From positions 8,470-27,315 of the forward strand of contig CAJUGJ010000025.1 of the NCBI GenBank assembly GCA_910586015.1: a stretch of DNA of 18,846 nucleotides, written 5' to 3'. The notes under the pieces were generated by a model that searched no databases, was not told the origin of the DNA, and was given only the letters and a program-made list of their open reading frames with translations. Both the position numbers and the translations under genes were made by a program. This stretch comes from an uncultured Lachnospiraceae bacterium (GTDB lineage Bacteria > Bacillota > Clostridia > Lachnospirales > Lachnospiraceae). Positions 1-6,713 of this stretch are shown here, in pieces. How positions within the stretch are numbered: the first letter of the stretch is position 1; each line of letters starts with the position of its first letter.

Positions 1-31
1 CTAATGCCACAACTACGGTTACTTTCTTCAC
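1..31 (-). CDS. Start of a truncated gene, possible secreted or membrane protein
   Basis: A GTG codon at 29-31 opens a frame reading MKKVTVVVAL to the window edge, a basic start followed by hydrophobic residues like the beginning of a signal peptide or membrane anchor. An AAGGA ribosome-binding sequence lies about ten bases upstream, slightly farther than ideal. A weak promoter-like pair is further upstream at 60-87. Only ten codons are visible, so the product cannot be identified. It lies downstream of rlmD on the same strand and could be co-transcribed with it. Confidence 0.35.
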   Translation of the reverse strand, partial: MKKVTVVVAL

Positions 32-59
32 AAGTATCTTTTCCTTATGATTTTTACCG

Positions 60-87
60 ATTTTATTGAAACTAAAAAATGTCACAA
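60..87 (-). promoter_or_regulatory. Weak candidate promoter for the truncated gene
   Basis: On the minus strand TTGTGA (82-87) and TAAAAT (60-65) are separated by 16 bases. The match to the sigma-A consensus is moderate and the region is AT-rich, so chance is a real alternative. Confidence 0.25.
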
Positions 88-108
88 AATGCGTAAATTC
101 AAGGATTT

Positions 109-1524
109 TTAGGTATCTTTCCTTTCTATCAACACCACTGTTTCCACATGATATGTTTCCCCAAACATATCTACTGCTGCCCCATTAATCATTTCATATC
201 CCTTCTGTCGCATGAATTTGATATCTCTTGCTAAGGTTGCGGGATCGCAGGATACATATACTACACGTTCTACTTCCATTTTTGCGATTGTATTTAGGAC
301 TGCTTCGTCACATCCTTTTCGTGGTGGATCGATTACTACTACATCTGCTCGCATTTCTCCATTACTTTGTTGATATTTTTCTGGAAATACAGTTTCTGCT
401 TCTCCTACAAAAAACATCGCATTTGTAATTTCATTTAATTTGGCGTTCTTTTTGGCATCTTCAATAGCTTGTGCAACTACTTCCACCCCATATACCATCT
501 TTGCCTGTCTTGCCAAAAATAAAGATATTGTTCCAATTCCACAGTACAAATCCCAGACAATTTCATTCCCGTTTAATTGTGCAAATTCTAATACTTTTTT
601 ATATAATCTTTCTGTCTGTACTGGATTTACCTGATAAAAGGATAAAGGCGAAATTCGAAACTTAACCTCTCCAATCCAATCTGTAATATAAGGTTCTCCA
701 TAGATTGGAATAACTTTTTCCCCAAGGATTACATTTGTTTTTTCTTGGTTTATATTACAGCAAATACTTTTTATATGATAGTCTGGATTTTCTTTTTCTA
801 TCGCCTTTAATTCCTGTATAAATGTCTCTTGGTGTGGCAGATATTCCCCATTGATTATAAGACAGACCATGACTTCTCCTGTTCGAAATCCGATACGTGT
901 CATAATATGTCTGATCAAACCCTTTCCTGTTACTTCTTCATAGATACTGATTTTTTCCCGTTCTAAAAAGTTTCGAATTCTCTTTATCAATTCTGTATTA
1001 ATTTTTGCTTGAAGATAGCAATGTTCTGTGTTCATAATCGTATGAGTTCTTCCAGCATAAAATCCAATTAAAAGTTCTCCATTTTTTCCACGACCTACTG
1101 GAAATTGTGCTTTGTTTCGATAGTAATAAGGTTCTTCCATTCCAATAATTTCTTCGATTGGTGGCTCTGGGATACTGCCAATATGCTTTAAACAATTTCT
1201 TACTTTGTTCCATTTATATTCTAATTGTTTTTCGTAGATAAGATGCTGAAGCTGACATCCTCCACATTTAGAGGCTAAAGGACAAAGTGGTTTTACACGA
1301 TATGGACTGGGTTTTAAAATACGAAGAACTTTCGCATAGCCATACGTTTTCTTTCCTTTTAAAATCAATGCTTCTACAAAATCACCTGGTATAGCATCTT
1401 TCATAAAAAGAGTATAGCCATGATACTTTCCAATTCCAAATCCCTCTTCTCCCAAATCACAAATTTCTAGAGAAATCTGTTCATTCTTTTTTGGTATAAA
1501 CTGTTCTTCCATCTTAATCCCCAT
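109..1524 (-). CDS. rlmD: 23S rRNA (uracil-C5)-methyltransferase, RlmD/RumA family
   Basis: SAM-dependent cytosolic methyltransferase of the RumA/RlmCD/TrmA family, which makes 5-methyluridine in 23S rRNA. At 471 residues it has the full family length. Residues 10-75 look like an N-terminal TRAM RNA-binding domain. C81, C87, C90 and C169 fit the four ligands of the family's [4Fe-4S] cluster. The SAM site is around residues 323-335 (WDLYCGIGT), IDPPRKG follows at 398-404, and C426 in VSCDP is the expected nucleophile. Two starts are possible, M1 behind AAGGA and M5 behind GGGG; both have acceptable spacing. It follows the yhaM-type gene after 33 bases, so the two probably share a transcript. 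Which uridine is modified cannot be read from sequence, because Firmicutes family members may do the work of RlmC, RlmD or both. Confidence 0.93.
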   Translation of the reverse strand: MGIKMEEQFIPKKNEQISLEICDLGEEGFGIGKYHGYTLFMKDAIPGDFVEALILKGKKTYGYAKVLRILKPSPYRVKPLCPLASKCGGCQLQHLIYEKQLEYKWNKVRNCLKHIGSIPEPPIEEIIGMEEPYYYRNKAQFPVGRGKNGELLIGFYAGRTHTIMNTEHCYLQAKINTELIKRIRNFLEREKISIYEEVTGKGLIRHIMTRIGFRTGEVMVCLIINGEYLPHQETFIQELKAIEKENPDYHIKSICCNINQEKTNVILGEKVIPIYGEPYITDWIGEVKFRISPLSFYQVNPVQTERLYKKVLEFAQLNGNEIVWDLYCGIGTISLFLARQAKMVYGVEVVAQAIEDAKKNAKLNEITNAMFFVGEAETVFPEKYQQSNGEMRADVVVIDPPRKGCDEAVLNTIAKMEVERVVYVSCDPATLARDIKFMRQKGYEMINGAAVDMFGETYHVETVVLIERKDT

Positions 1525-1557
1525 TCCTTGTTTTCCTTCTTTTTTAGCTAAATTATT

Positions 1558-2505
1558 CTAGTATTGTTCTGATGTTTTTCTGATATTGGTGTCAAACAAT
1601 CTCTGAAATCCAAGCCATTCTGATTTGTCATCCCCTGTTTTTAACAATTCCTTGATCGTTTCCATTTTTGCGTCCATATTATCAGCAAGAGAAAGTGCCA
1701 AAGCTTCTGCTAAAGAAGGCTTTTTTGGCGATCCATATTCTAACTCTCCATGATGTGCTAAAATACAATGCTTTAATTCAGATGCTAATTTTACTGGGAA
1801 ATCTGGAATTGCTGTAATATGTTCACCTATCCATTCGGCACCAATATAAATATGCCCTAACAGATTTCCTTCATCAGTATAATCATTTTCTGGAAAATCG
1901 GAGATCTCTTTTAATTTTCCGATATCATGAAACATTGCTCCTGCAAGTAATAGATCTCTTTGCAAAAAAGGATACTGATCTGCCATATAGTCACAAAGTT
2001 TAGTTACTCCAAGAGTATGTTCCAATAATCCACCAATAAATCCATGATGTACACTTTTGGCTGCACTATGATTTTTAAATGCCTCTGCAAATGTCTTATC
2101 CTCTATGAAAAAACTTTCAAGTAGTTTCTTTAAATGAGGCTGCTTTATTTTAGAAATATATTGTATAAGTGTTCGATACATTAATTCAATATCCTGATCA
2201 GTAATTGGCATAAAATCCACAGGATTATATTCACCCTCCTGACTTTTACGTAATCTTCTGACATTTAACTGAAGAGAACCTTGAAAACTAACGACCTGTC
2301 CTTCTACATGTATATAATCCATTACTTCAAAATGCTCAATTCCAGCTCCAAGATCCCAAACCTTTGCATCTAATGTTGCCGTTTTATCCTGTAATTGTAA
2401 TGAATAATAGCTTTTGCCTGTTTTTGTCTTTAAGGATAATAACTGCTTGCACAGATAGGTCTCCTTTACCATCTCGCCGTCTCGTAATTCATTCAAATAT
2501 CTCAT
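1558..2505 (-). CDS. yhaM: YhaM-type 3'-5' exoribonuclease (OB-fold plus HD domain)
   Basis: A 315-residue protein with the two-part YhaM layout: an N-terminal OB-fold-like nucleic-acid-binding region (about residues 1-90) and a C-terminal HD metal-dependent hydrolase domain. Visible HD motifs are H163 in LLEHT, the HD pair H193-D194 in MFHDIGK, the later HHGELEYGSP stretch and a final D in LADNMDAK. YhaM of Bacillus subtilis is a cytosolic 3'-5' exonuclease acting on RNA and single-stranded DNA. The start MRYLNEL matches the family N-terminus, although the nearest AAAGG ribosome-binding sequence is about 12 bases away, which is long. It is the first gene of a likely two-gene unit with rlmD and has an extended -10 promoter about 50 bases upstream. 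Confidence 0.88.
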   Translation of the reverse strand: MRYLNELRDGEMVKETYLCKQLLSLKTKTGKSYYSLQLQDKTATLDAKVWDLGAGIEHFEVMDYIHVEGQVVSFQGSLQLNVRRLRKSQEGEYNPVDFMPITDQDIELMYRTLIQYISKIKQPHLKKLLESFFIEDKTFAEAFKNHSAAKSVHHGFIGGLLEHTLGVTKLCDYMADQYPFLQRDLLLAGAMFHDIGKLKEISDFPENDYTDEGNLLGHIYIGAEWIGEHITAIPDFPVKLASELKHCILAHHGELEYGSPKKPSLAEALALSLADNMDAKMETIKELLKTGDDKSEWLGFQRLFDTNIRKTSEQY

Positions 2506-2556
2506 AAATGTACCAAACCTTTCTGTCTTTTCCTTTGTCTATTTATTATTTTATTT

Positions 2557-2565
2557 ATTATAGCA
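2557..2565 (-). promoter_or_regulatory. Extended -10 promoter for yhaM-rlmD
   Basis: The minus strand shows TATAAT at 2557-2562 preceded by TG one base upstream (2564-2565), an extended -10 element. The -35 region, TTTCTT at a 17-base spacing, is poor, as is common for extended -10 promoters. It lies between the htrA-like terminator and the yhaM start. Confidence 0.6.
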
Positions 2566-2633
2566 TAATTTCCTTTAATAAGAAACAGTCTTTTCTACAA
2601 AAATTGTTTTTTGTTTAAACTCTTTATAAGAAA

Positions 2634-2677
2634 AAGGCTGCCAGTCAGCTAATTATTTTAGCTAATAGGACAGCCTT
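2634..2677 (-). terminator. Rho-independent terminator of the HtrA-like gene
   Basis: A compound hairpin with outer arms AAGGCTGCC (2634-2642) and GGACAGCCTT (2668-2677), one bulged A, and an inner stem AGCTAA/TTAGCT with a five-base loop. On the minus strand it is followed by TTTTTCTTAT. It begins 24 bases after the HtrA-like stop codon. The plus strand also has an A/T flank, so some bidirectional action is possible. Confidence 0.8.
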
Positions 2678-2701
2678 AAAAAAAGCAATTAATTTTCTAA
2701 T

Positions 2702-4066
2702 TTAGTGTTCTTTTTTCATTAATGTCACAGAGAATTCTATTTCTTTATAAACCTGTTTTACTAATCGTTTCACTTTTACAGTAACCGTTTCTTCTGGTTT
2801 TATCTCTTTTAATAGGCTAGTGAATGTACCGACAGAAACCATATCTGTATCGTTAATAGAAGAAATTATGTCGCTACGTCTTATACCAGCTTCAAAAGCA
2901 GGAGAGTCAGTCATAACATCATTGACATAAATGCCATAGGATAGTTCTGCTTCTTTTAATACTTCTTTTGGTAGTTCTTCTGGAATAATTCCAAAATAAA
3001 TTCTGTCGGTTTTGTTAGCAAGCTGTTCAATAATAGGTTTTAATTTTGAAATTCCAATCGCAGTAAATACCTTACTTTCTCCTTTTAGAGTTTGAGAAAT
3101 AAGTCCAATGATTTCTCCATCAAAGTTTATAATGATTCCGCCTGAGCGTTCATAATTTATTATATTCATTTGAAAAAATTCGAAACGATTGTCTACAACA
3201 GATGTATACAACCCTTTTTTCGTTACCATTCCAAGTTCAACAGATCCTGTATAACCATTTGGATTTCCTAGAGCAAGAACTGGGATTCCTGTAGTTACTA
3301 AATAGGATTCTCCAAGAACTGCTGTTTTTATTGTTTCTAAGGTTGTTTCATTGAGATCCTTTAGACTAACTGCTAATATTGCAAGATTATAGTCTGTATC
3401 ATAATTCCACAATAGTGCTTCTGTTGTCTGATTTAAAAATGTAACAGTGATTCTAGTTGCTCCTCTTACTTCATTTAATTGCGTCAAAATCAAAATATCT
3501 ATATTATTTTCTCCAATAATAACTCCTGATGTACTTGTTTCTGTTTCATATTCTTTATCTGACCAATCCACACCACTTTCGATTGCCGTTACTGTTACAA
3601 GAGATTTTGCTGCCTGATCGGCAATCTTTCGAATATCAGACATCATTTTTACATAATCTTTTGCTGTTGCTTCTACTTTCTGTTCTACAATAACGGGTTC
3701 TTTCTGTTCTGGTTTTACAACTGGAGTAGGAGTGGGAGATGGAACCGGAGTAGGGGTTGGGGGGTTAGAAGGGGTGACAATCGGTGTGTTTGACGGAAAT
3801 TCAATTTGTGTTCGTTCTTCTTCTTTCAGTCCTAACAGTTCCATTAACCAGTCTTCTGACACGAGAAATGTATAGCGAGCTATCAGTCCAAAAATCACTG
3901 CCAAAATAACGGTTCCTGTGGTCAGAAGTAAAAATTTTTTTCCTCTCTTTTTCCACTTTGATGCTACTTTTTCTTGTAAAAATTGAAATTCCTTCTCCTG
4001 TTCATTTTCCCTTTTGTTTCTATCCATCCATTGTCTGCTACTCAAAACATGGATAAATATATCCAT
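2702..4066 (-). CDS. HtrA/S1C-like membrane-anchored PDZ protein, probable pseudoprotease
   Basis: A single-pass membrane protein with an extracytoplasmic HtrA-like body. In order: a charged cytoplasmic head, a membrane segment at about residues 43-65, a Pro/Thr-rich linker (about 90-120), a trypsin-like fold (about 150-345) and a PDZ domain (about 355-450). The fold is recognisable from SGVII, ALGNPNGY and the SGGIIINFDGEIIGL stretch. By eye alignment with the HtrA motifs, catalytic His falls on N198 (ILTQLNEV in place of ILTNNHVV), Asp on N227 (DYNLAIL in place of TDLAVL), and Ser is kept as S308, but in ERSGG rather than GNSGG with one residue missing before it. Ordinary proteolysis is therefore unlikely; binding or scaffolding of envelope proteins is an inference. 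The start is uncertain: neither M1 nor M14 (4027) has a good ribosome-binding site. It lies downstream of a two-component system and ends at a clear terminator. Confidence 0.82.
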   Translation of the reverse strand: MDIFIHVLSSRQWMDRNKRENEQEKEFQFLQEKVASKWKKRGKKFLLLTTGTVILAVIFGLIARYTFLVSEDWLMELLGLKEEERTQIEFPSNTPIVTPSNPPTPTPVPSPTPTPVVKPEQKEPVIVEQKVEATAKDYVKMMSDIRKIADQAAKSLVTVTAIESGVDWSDKEYETETSTSGVIIGENNIDILILTQLNEVRGATRITVTFLNQTTEALLWNYDTDYNLAILAVSLKDLNETTLETIKTAVLGESYLVTTGIPVLALGNPNGYTGSVELGMVTKKGLYTSVVDNRFEFFQMNIINYERSGGIIINFDGEIIGLISQTLKGESKVFTAIGISKLKPIIEQLANKTDRIYFGIIPEELPKEVLKEAELSYGIYVNDVMTDSPAFEAGIRRSDIISSINDTDMVSVGTFTSLLKEIKPEETVTVKVKRLVKQVYKEIEFSVTLMKKEH

Positions 4067-4118
4067 ATTGAGATATTGCTTTTGGATATTTCTTCGAGTA
4101 GCTTTCTCCTTTCTTCGA

Positions 4119-4151
4119 TTAAAACGCTTTTTCAGACTTTTCTTTTTTCAC
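4119..4151 (-). CDS. Ten-codon upstream frame: leader peptide or broken N-terminus of the HtrA-like gene
   Basis: GTG at 4149-4151 sits behind AAAAGGA at 7-base spacing, the best ribosome-binding site anywhere upstream of the HtrA-like gene. It encodes MKKEKSEKAF and then meets TAA at 4119-4121. The codon before the stop sits on a four-base homopolymer (4121-4124). One base fewer there would put this start in frame with the HtrA-like ORF, which is open across 4067-4147. It could be a translated leader, or the true start separated by a frameshift or sequence error. One base more would instead open a third frame of about 36 residues. Confidence 0.3.
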   Translation of the reverse strand: MKKEKSEKAF

Positions 4152-4249
4152 TTTGTAATCCTTTTAAAATTTTTTCTGTCTTTATCTAATTTTTTTGTTT
4201 TAGTTCATTTCATTTATAGTAAAATATATCTAATTTAGTAATAAAGATT

Positions 4250-4316
4250 CATTATTTATAAACATGTATGTAAATCTTGTTTTTGATATTTTCCGAAAAA
4301 CAATGTATAAATAATG
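4250..4316. repeat. Nested inverted repeats
   Basis: Outer 11-base arms CATTATTTATA (4250-4260) and TATAAATAATG (4306-4316) are perfect reverse complements. Between them lie inner arms TTGTTTTT (4277-4284) and AAAAACAA (4296-4303). The two stems would stack with an asymmetric 16-versus-2-base internal loop. All arms are AT-rich, so chance cannot be excluded. There is no T-run suggesting a terminator. Confidence 0.4.
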
Positions 4317-4403
4317 CTATCTCTATTATCTCTTTTCATTTGTATTTTTTAAAACGTCTATTTGTTAGGATTTAATTTCCAACTTTTCTAAAAACTTTTG
4401 ATC

Positions 4404-4444
4404 TTGTTCATGATTCTTCAATTATATCATCTGTTTATGAACAA
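4404..4444 (-). promoter_or_regulatory. Extended -10 promoter enclosed by an inverted-repeat operator candidate
   Basis: On the minus strand TATAAT (4421-4426) has TG one base upstream, an extended -10. Perfect 8-base arms, TTGTTCAT (4404-4411) and ATGAACAA (4437-4444), flank it, so one arm would lie near the transcription start and the other around -25 to -30. The geometry suits a dimeric repressor. The transcript would read into the HtrA-like gene with a leader of roughly 350 bases. The regulator is unknown. Confidence 0.4.
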
Positions 4445-4474
4445 ATTATTACGATTTTGTAAACAATCCTCATA

Positions 4475-5890
4475 TTATTCTTCATATTCTGATCTTGGAA
4501 GTGTAAAAGTAAATTCTGTCCCAACTCCTTGTGTACTGACTACAGTAATATTTTCGTTATGTGCAGTAATAATTTCTTTTACAATGGAAAGACCTAATCC
4601 TGTGCCCTTTTTATCCCTTCCACGAGAAAGATCGGTTTTATAAAATCGTTCCCATATTCTTTTTAAACTCTCTCTTGGAATTCCAATCCCATAATCTTTT
4701 ACTGCGATAAAGACTTTTGAGCCTTTTGCCTCTGTTGTTACACGAATAGAAGAATCTGTATTGCTAAATTTTATAGCATTGTCAATTAAATTATAAAGTA
4801 TCTGTTGAATCTTATCTTTATCTGCATCTACATATTGTTCTCTATCCGAAAACTCTAATTGTAATACAATTTTCTTTTTTGTACAAATCCCTTCAAATGT
4901 GGTTGCTGTTGTTTTTATAACTGCATTGATATCAAAAGAACGGATATCTAATATTTTTCCACTTTGATCAAAACTATTTAATTCGAGTAAATTTACAGTC
5001 AGTTTCGTCAACCGCTCTGTTTCAAATAAAATAATATCCAAATACTTCTCCTGCATTTCATATGGTATTGTCCCATCTTTCATTGCCTCTGCGTAACCTC
5101 GAATAGATGTTAGAGGAGAACGAAAATCATGAGAAATATTAGCTACAAATTTTTTTTGATAGTCGTCTAAATTTTTTAATTCCTGTGCCATATAAGTAAT
5201 AATATCAGCAAGTTCCTTATACTCATCGTGAGATCGAATCTTCATAGGTACTTCAAAGTTTCCAGACGCATATGCCTTTGTCACCTTTGTCATTTTCAGA
5301 ACTGGGCGAACAGTGATTAGATAAATCGTCAGAAACATACCAATCAGTACAATCTGAAATAAGAGATAGCAAAGGTTAAAAGCATCTAAATAGAAGATAC
5401 TTTGATCTGTAATTCCACGCATGGAAGTGCTAATACAGACATATCCTCTTATTGTATAATTATATACCATTGTCTGAATCACACAAAGCATAGGTTCTGT
5501 AAAAATTCCTTTAAAATAGGCATTTTCTATAAATGTCTTTTCTAAAAATGTTTCATCTAATGAATTAATATCTAAATTAACTGCATTACTTCTTGTATCT
5601 GCAATTACAACACCACTGCTGTCCAATACCCATATTCTTACATTTAGAAAAGTATCTATTGTTCTAAGCTGTCTTGTCATAGCATCTTTGTCCTGAAATC
5701 CTGTATCCGACTGATAATAGTGGTTTACATATTCAGAAATAAGCAGAGTTGCTTCATCATAAAGTATTTGGCGTTTCTGACTGATCAGACGGCGATCTAA
5801 TTTTTGAACTCCATATGTATTGATCAGTACCAACATTCCTATTAACGCGATCAAATAGCAAAGTGCCAGTTTAAAAATCATTCGCCGCAT
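4475..5890 (-). CDS. Membrane sensor histidine kinase
   Basis: Sensor of a two-component system that autophosphorylates on histidine and passes the phosphate to the response regulator encoded just upstream. It has two membrane segments, at about residues 7-25 and 173-193. They bracket an extracellular sensor region of roughly 145 residues with no domain I recognise. A HAMP-like linker (about 194-245) follows, then the HisKA box with H254 in NISHDFRSPL. The ATPase domain has DNAIKFSN (N box), DYGIGIP (G1) and GTGLGLSIV (G2). No PAS domain is present, which argues against WalK/PhoR-type sensors. The kinase start lies 22 bases after the regulator's stop codon, so the two are co-transcribed. The signal sensed is unknown; the neighbouring HtrA-like gene suggests an envelope-related input, but only by context. 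Confidence 0.92.
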   Translation of the reverse strand: MRRMIFKLALCYLIALIGMLVLINTYGVQKLDRRLISQKRQILYDEATLLISEYVNHYYQSDTGFQDKDAMTRQLRTIDTFLNVRIWVLDSSGVVIADTRSNAVNLDINSLDETFLEKTFIENAYFKGIFTEPMLCVIQTMVYNYTIRGYVCISTSMRGITDQSIFYLDAFNLCYLLFQIVLIGMFLTIYLITVRPVLKMTKVTKAYASGNFEVPMKIRSHDEYKELADIITYMAQELKNLDDYQKKFVANISHDFRSPLTSIRGYAEAMKDGTIPYEMQEKYLDIILFETERLTKLTVNLLELNSFDQSGKILDIRSFDINAVIKTTATTFEGICTKKKIVLQLEFSDREQYVDADKDKIQQILYNLIDNAIKFSNTDSSIRVTTEAKGSKVFIAVKDYGIGIPRESLKRIWERFYKTDLSRGRDKKGTGLGLSIVKEIITAHNENITVVSTQGVGTEFTFTLPRSEYEE

Positions 5891-5912
5891 CTGTTTTCCC
5901 CTTTATTTTAGT

Positions 5913-6629
5913 CTACCTTTTTATTACTTCAAACTTATATCCAATTGCCCAAACAGTAGAAAGTTTCCAAGACACATGATCCTTAATTTTTTCTCTCAGC
6001 CGTTTGATGTGGACATCTACTGTTCTAGTATCTCCAATATATTCGTATCCCCAAATATGATCTAAAAGTTGTTCTCTTGTAAATACCTGATTTGGATGGG
6101 ATGCTAAAAAATAAAATAATTCCAGTTCTTTTGGTGGCATTTCAATTGTTTTACCATAATAAAGTACAGAATAATTAGTTTGATTAATGATAAGATCTGG
6201 ATAGGAAACAAATTCGCCTGTTTCTTCTGGTTCTGTTGTTTCTTTTTGAGTTAATGTCGGTGTAAATCTTCTTAATACTGCTTTCACTCTTGCCACAAGT
6301 TCTTTTGAATCGAATGGTTTAATCATATAGTCATCTGCTCCAAGTTCTAAGCCTAATACCTTGTCAAAGACTTCTCCCTTTGCTGATAACATAATAATTG
6401 GAACTTTAGATGTCTTTCGAATTTCTCTACATACATCATAACCATCCATACTTGGTAGCATTAGATCTAATAAAATTAGATTCGGATTATACTCTTTAAA
6501 TTTTTGGATAGCTTCTTCGCCATCTGCTGCAATCTGTGTATCAAAACATTCTTTCACTAAGTATAGTGAAATTAGTTCTGCAATATTTATGTCATCGTCT
6601 ACTATTAATATTTTCTGTTTAACAGCCAC
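5913..6629 (-). CDS. OmpR/PhoB-family response regulator
   Basis: A 238-residue DNA-binding regulator paired with the adjacent kinase. The receiver domain (about 1-120) has the acidic pocket D11-D12-D13, phospho-acceptor D55 in LILLDLMLP, S82 and K104 in DDYMIKPFD. A linker rich in T and E (about 125-145) leads to a winged-helix output domain whose typical signature is FTREQLLDHIWGYEYIGDTRTVDVHIKRLREKI, here at about 185-217. The start is a GTG codon at 6627-6629 behind AGGAG at 7-base spacing, an unambiguous choice. It is separated from mutS2 by a terminator hairpin, so it needs a promoter of its own or partial read-through; I could not find a clear promoter in the short gap. Its target genes are not visible; the inverted repeat at 4404-4444 is one candidate. 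Confidence 0.93.
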   Translation of the reverse strand: MAVKQKILIVDDDINIAELISLYLVKECFDTQIAADGEEAIQKFKEYNPNLILLDLMLPSMDGYDVCREIRKTSKVPIIMLSAKGEVFDKVLGLELGADDYMIKPFDSKELVARVKAVLRRFTPTLTQKETTEPEETGEFVSYPDLIINQTNYSVLYYGKTIEMPPKELELFYFLASHPNQVFTREQLLDHIWGYEYIGDTRTVDVHIKRLREKIKDHVSWKLSTVWAIGYKFEVIKR

Positions 6630-6664
6630 AACTTCTCTCCTCTCTAAATTCCCCCTAATCTAAA

Positions 6665-6709
6665 AAGGACTGTTACAAAACAAGTTTAAGCCGATTTTGC
6701 AACAGCCTT
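6665..6709 (-). terminator. Terminator after mutS2
   Basis: On the minus strand AAGGCTGTTGCAAAA pairs, with one bulge and one mismatch, with TTTTGTAACAGTCCTT, and a run TTTTTAG follows. It starts five bases after the mutS2 stop codon and lies in front of the response-regulator gene. Confidence 0.75.
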
Positions 6710-6713
6710 AAAA

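Larger units (their letters stand above)
4067..4474. other. AT-rich gap of 408 bases between the HtrA-like and kinase genes
   Basis: No convincing long gene on either strand. It holds a ten-codon GTG frame close to the HtrA-like gene, nested inverted repeats at 4250-4316 and a minus-strand extended -10 inside an inverted repeat at 4404-4444. A weaker minus-strand TTACTA-17-TATAAA pair lies near 4210-4240. No clear terminator follows the histidine-kinase stop codon, so read-through into the HtrA-like gene is possible. Confidence 0.5.

Noticed and set aside
5913..6629. WalR/WalK system with an accompanying HtrA, as in Bacillus
   Set aside because: The kinase lacks a PAS domain and the walH, walI and walJ genes are absent; the order regulator-kinase-HtrA-like is only a loose resemblance.
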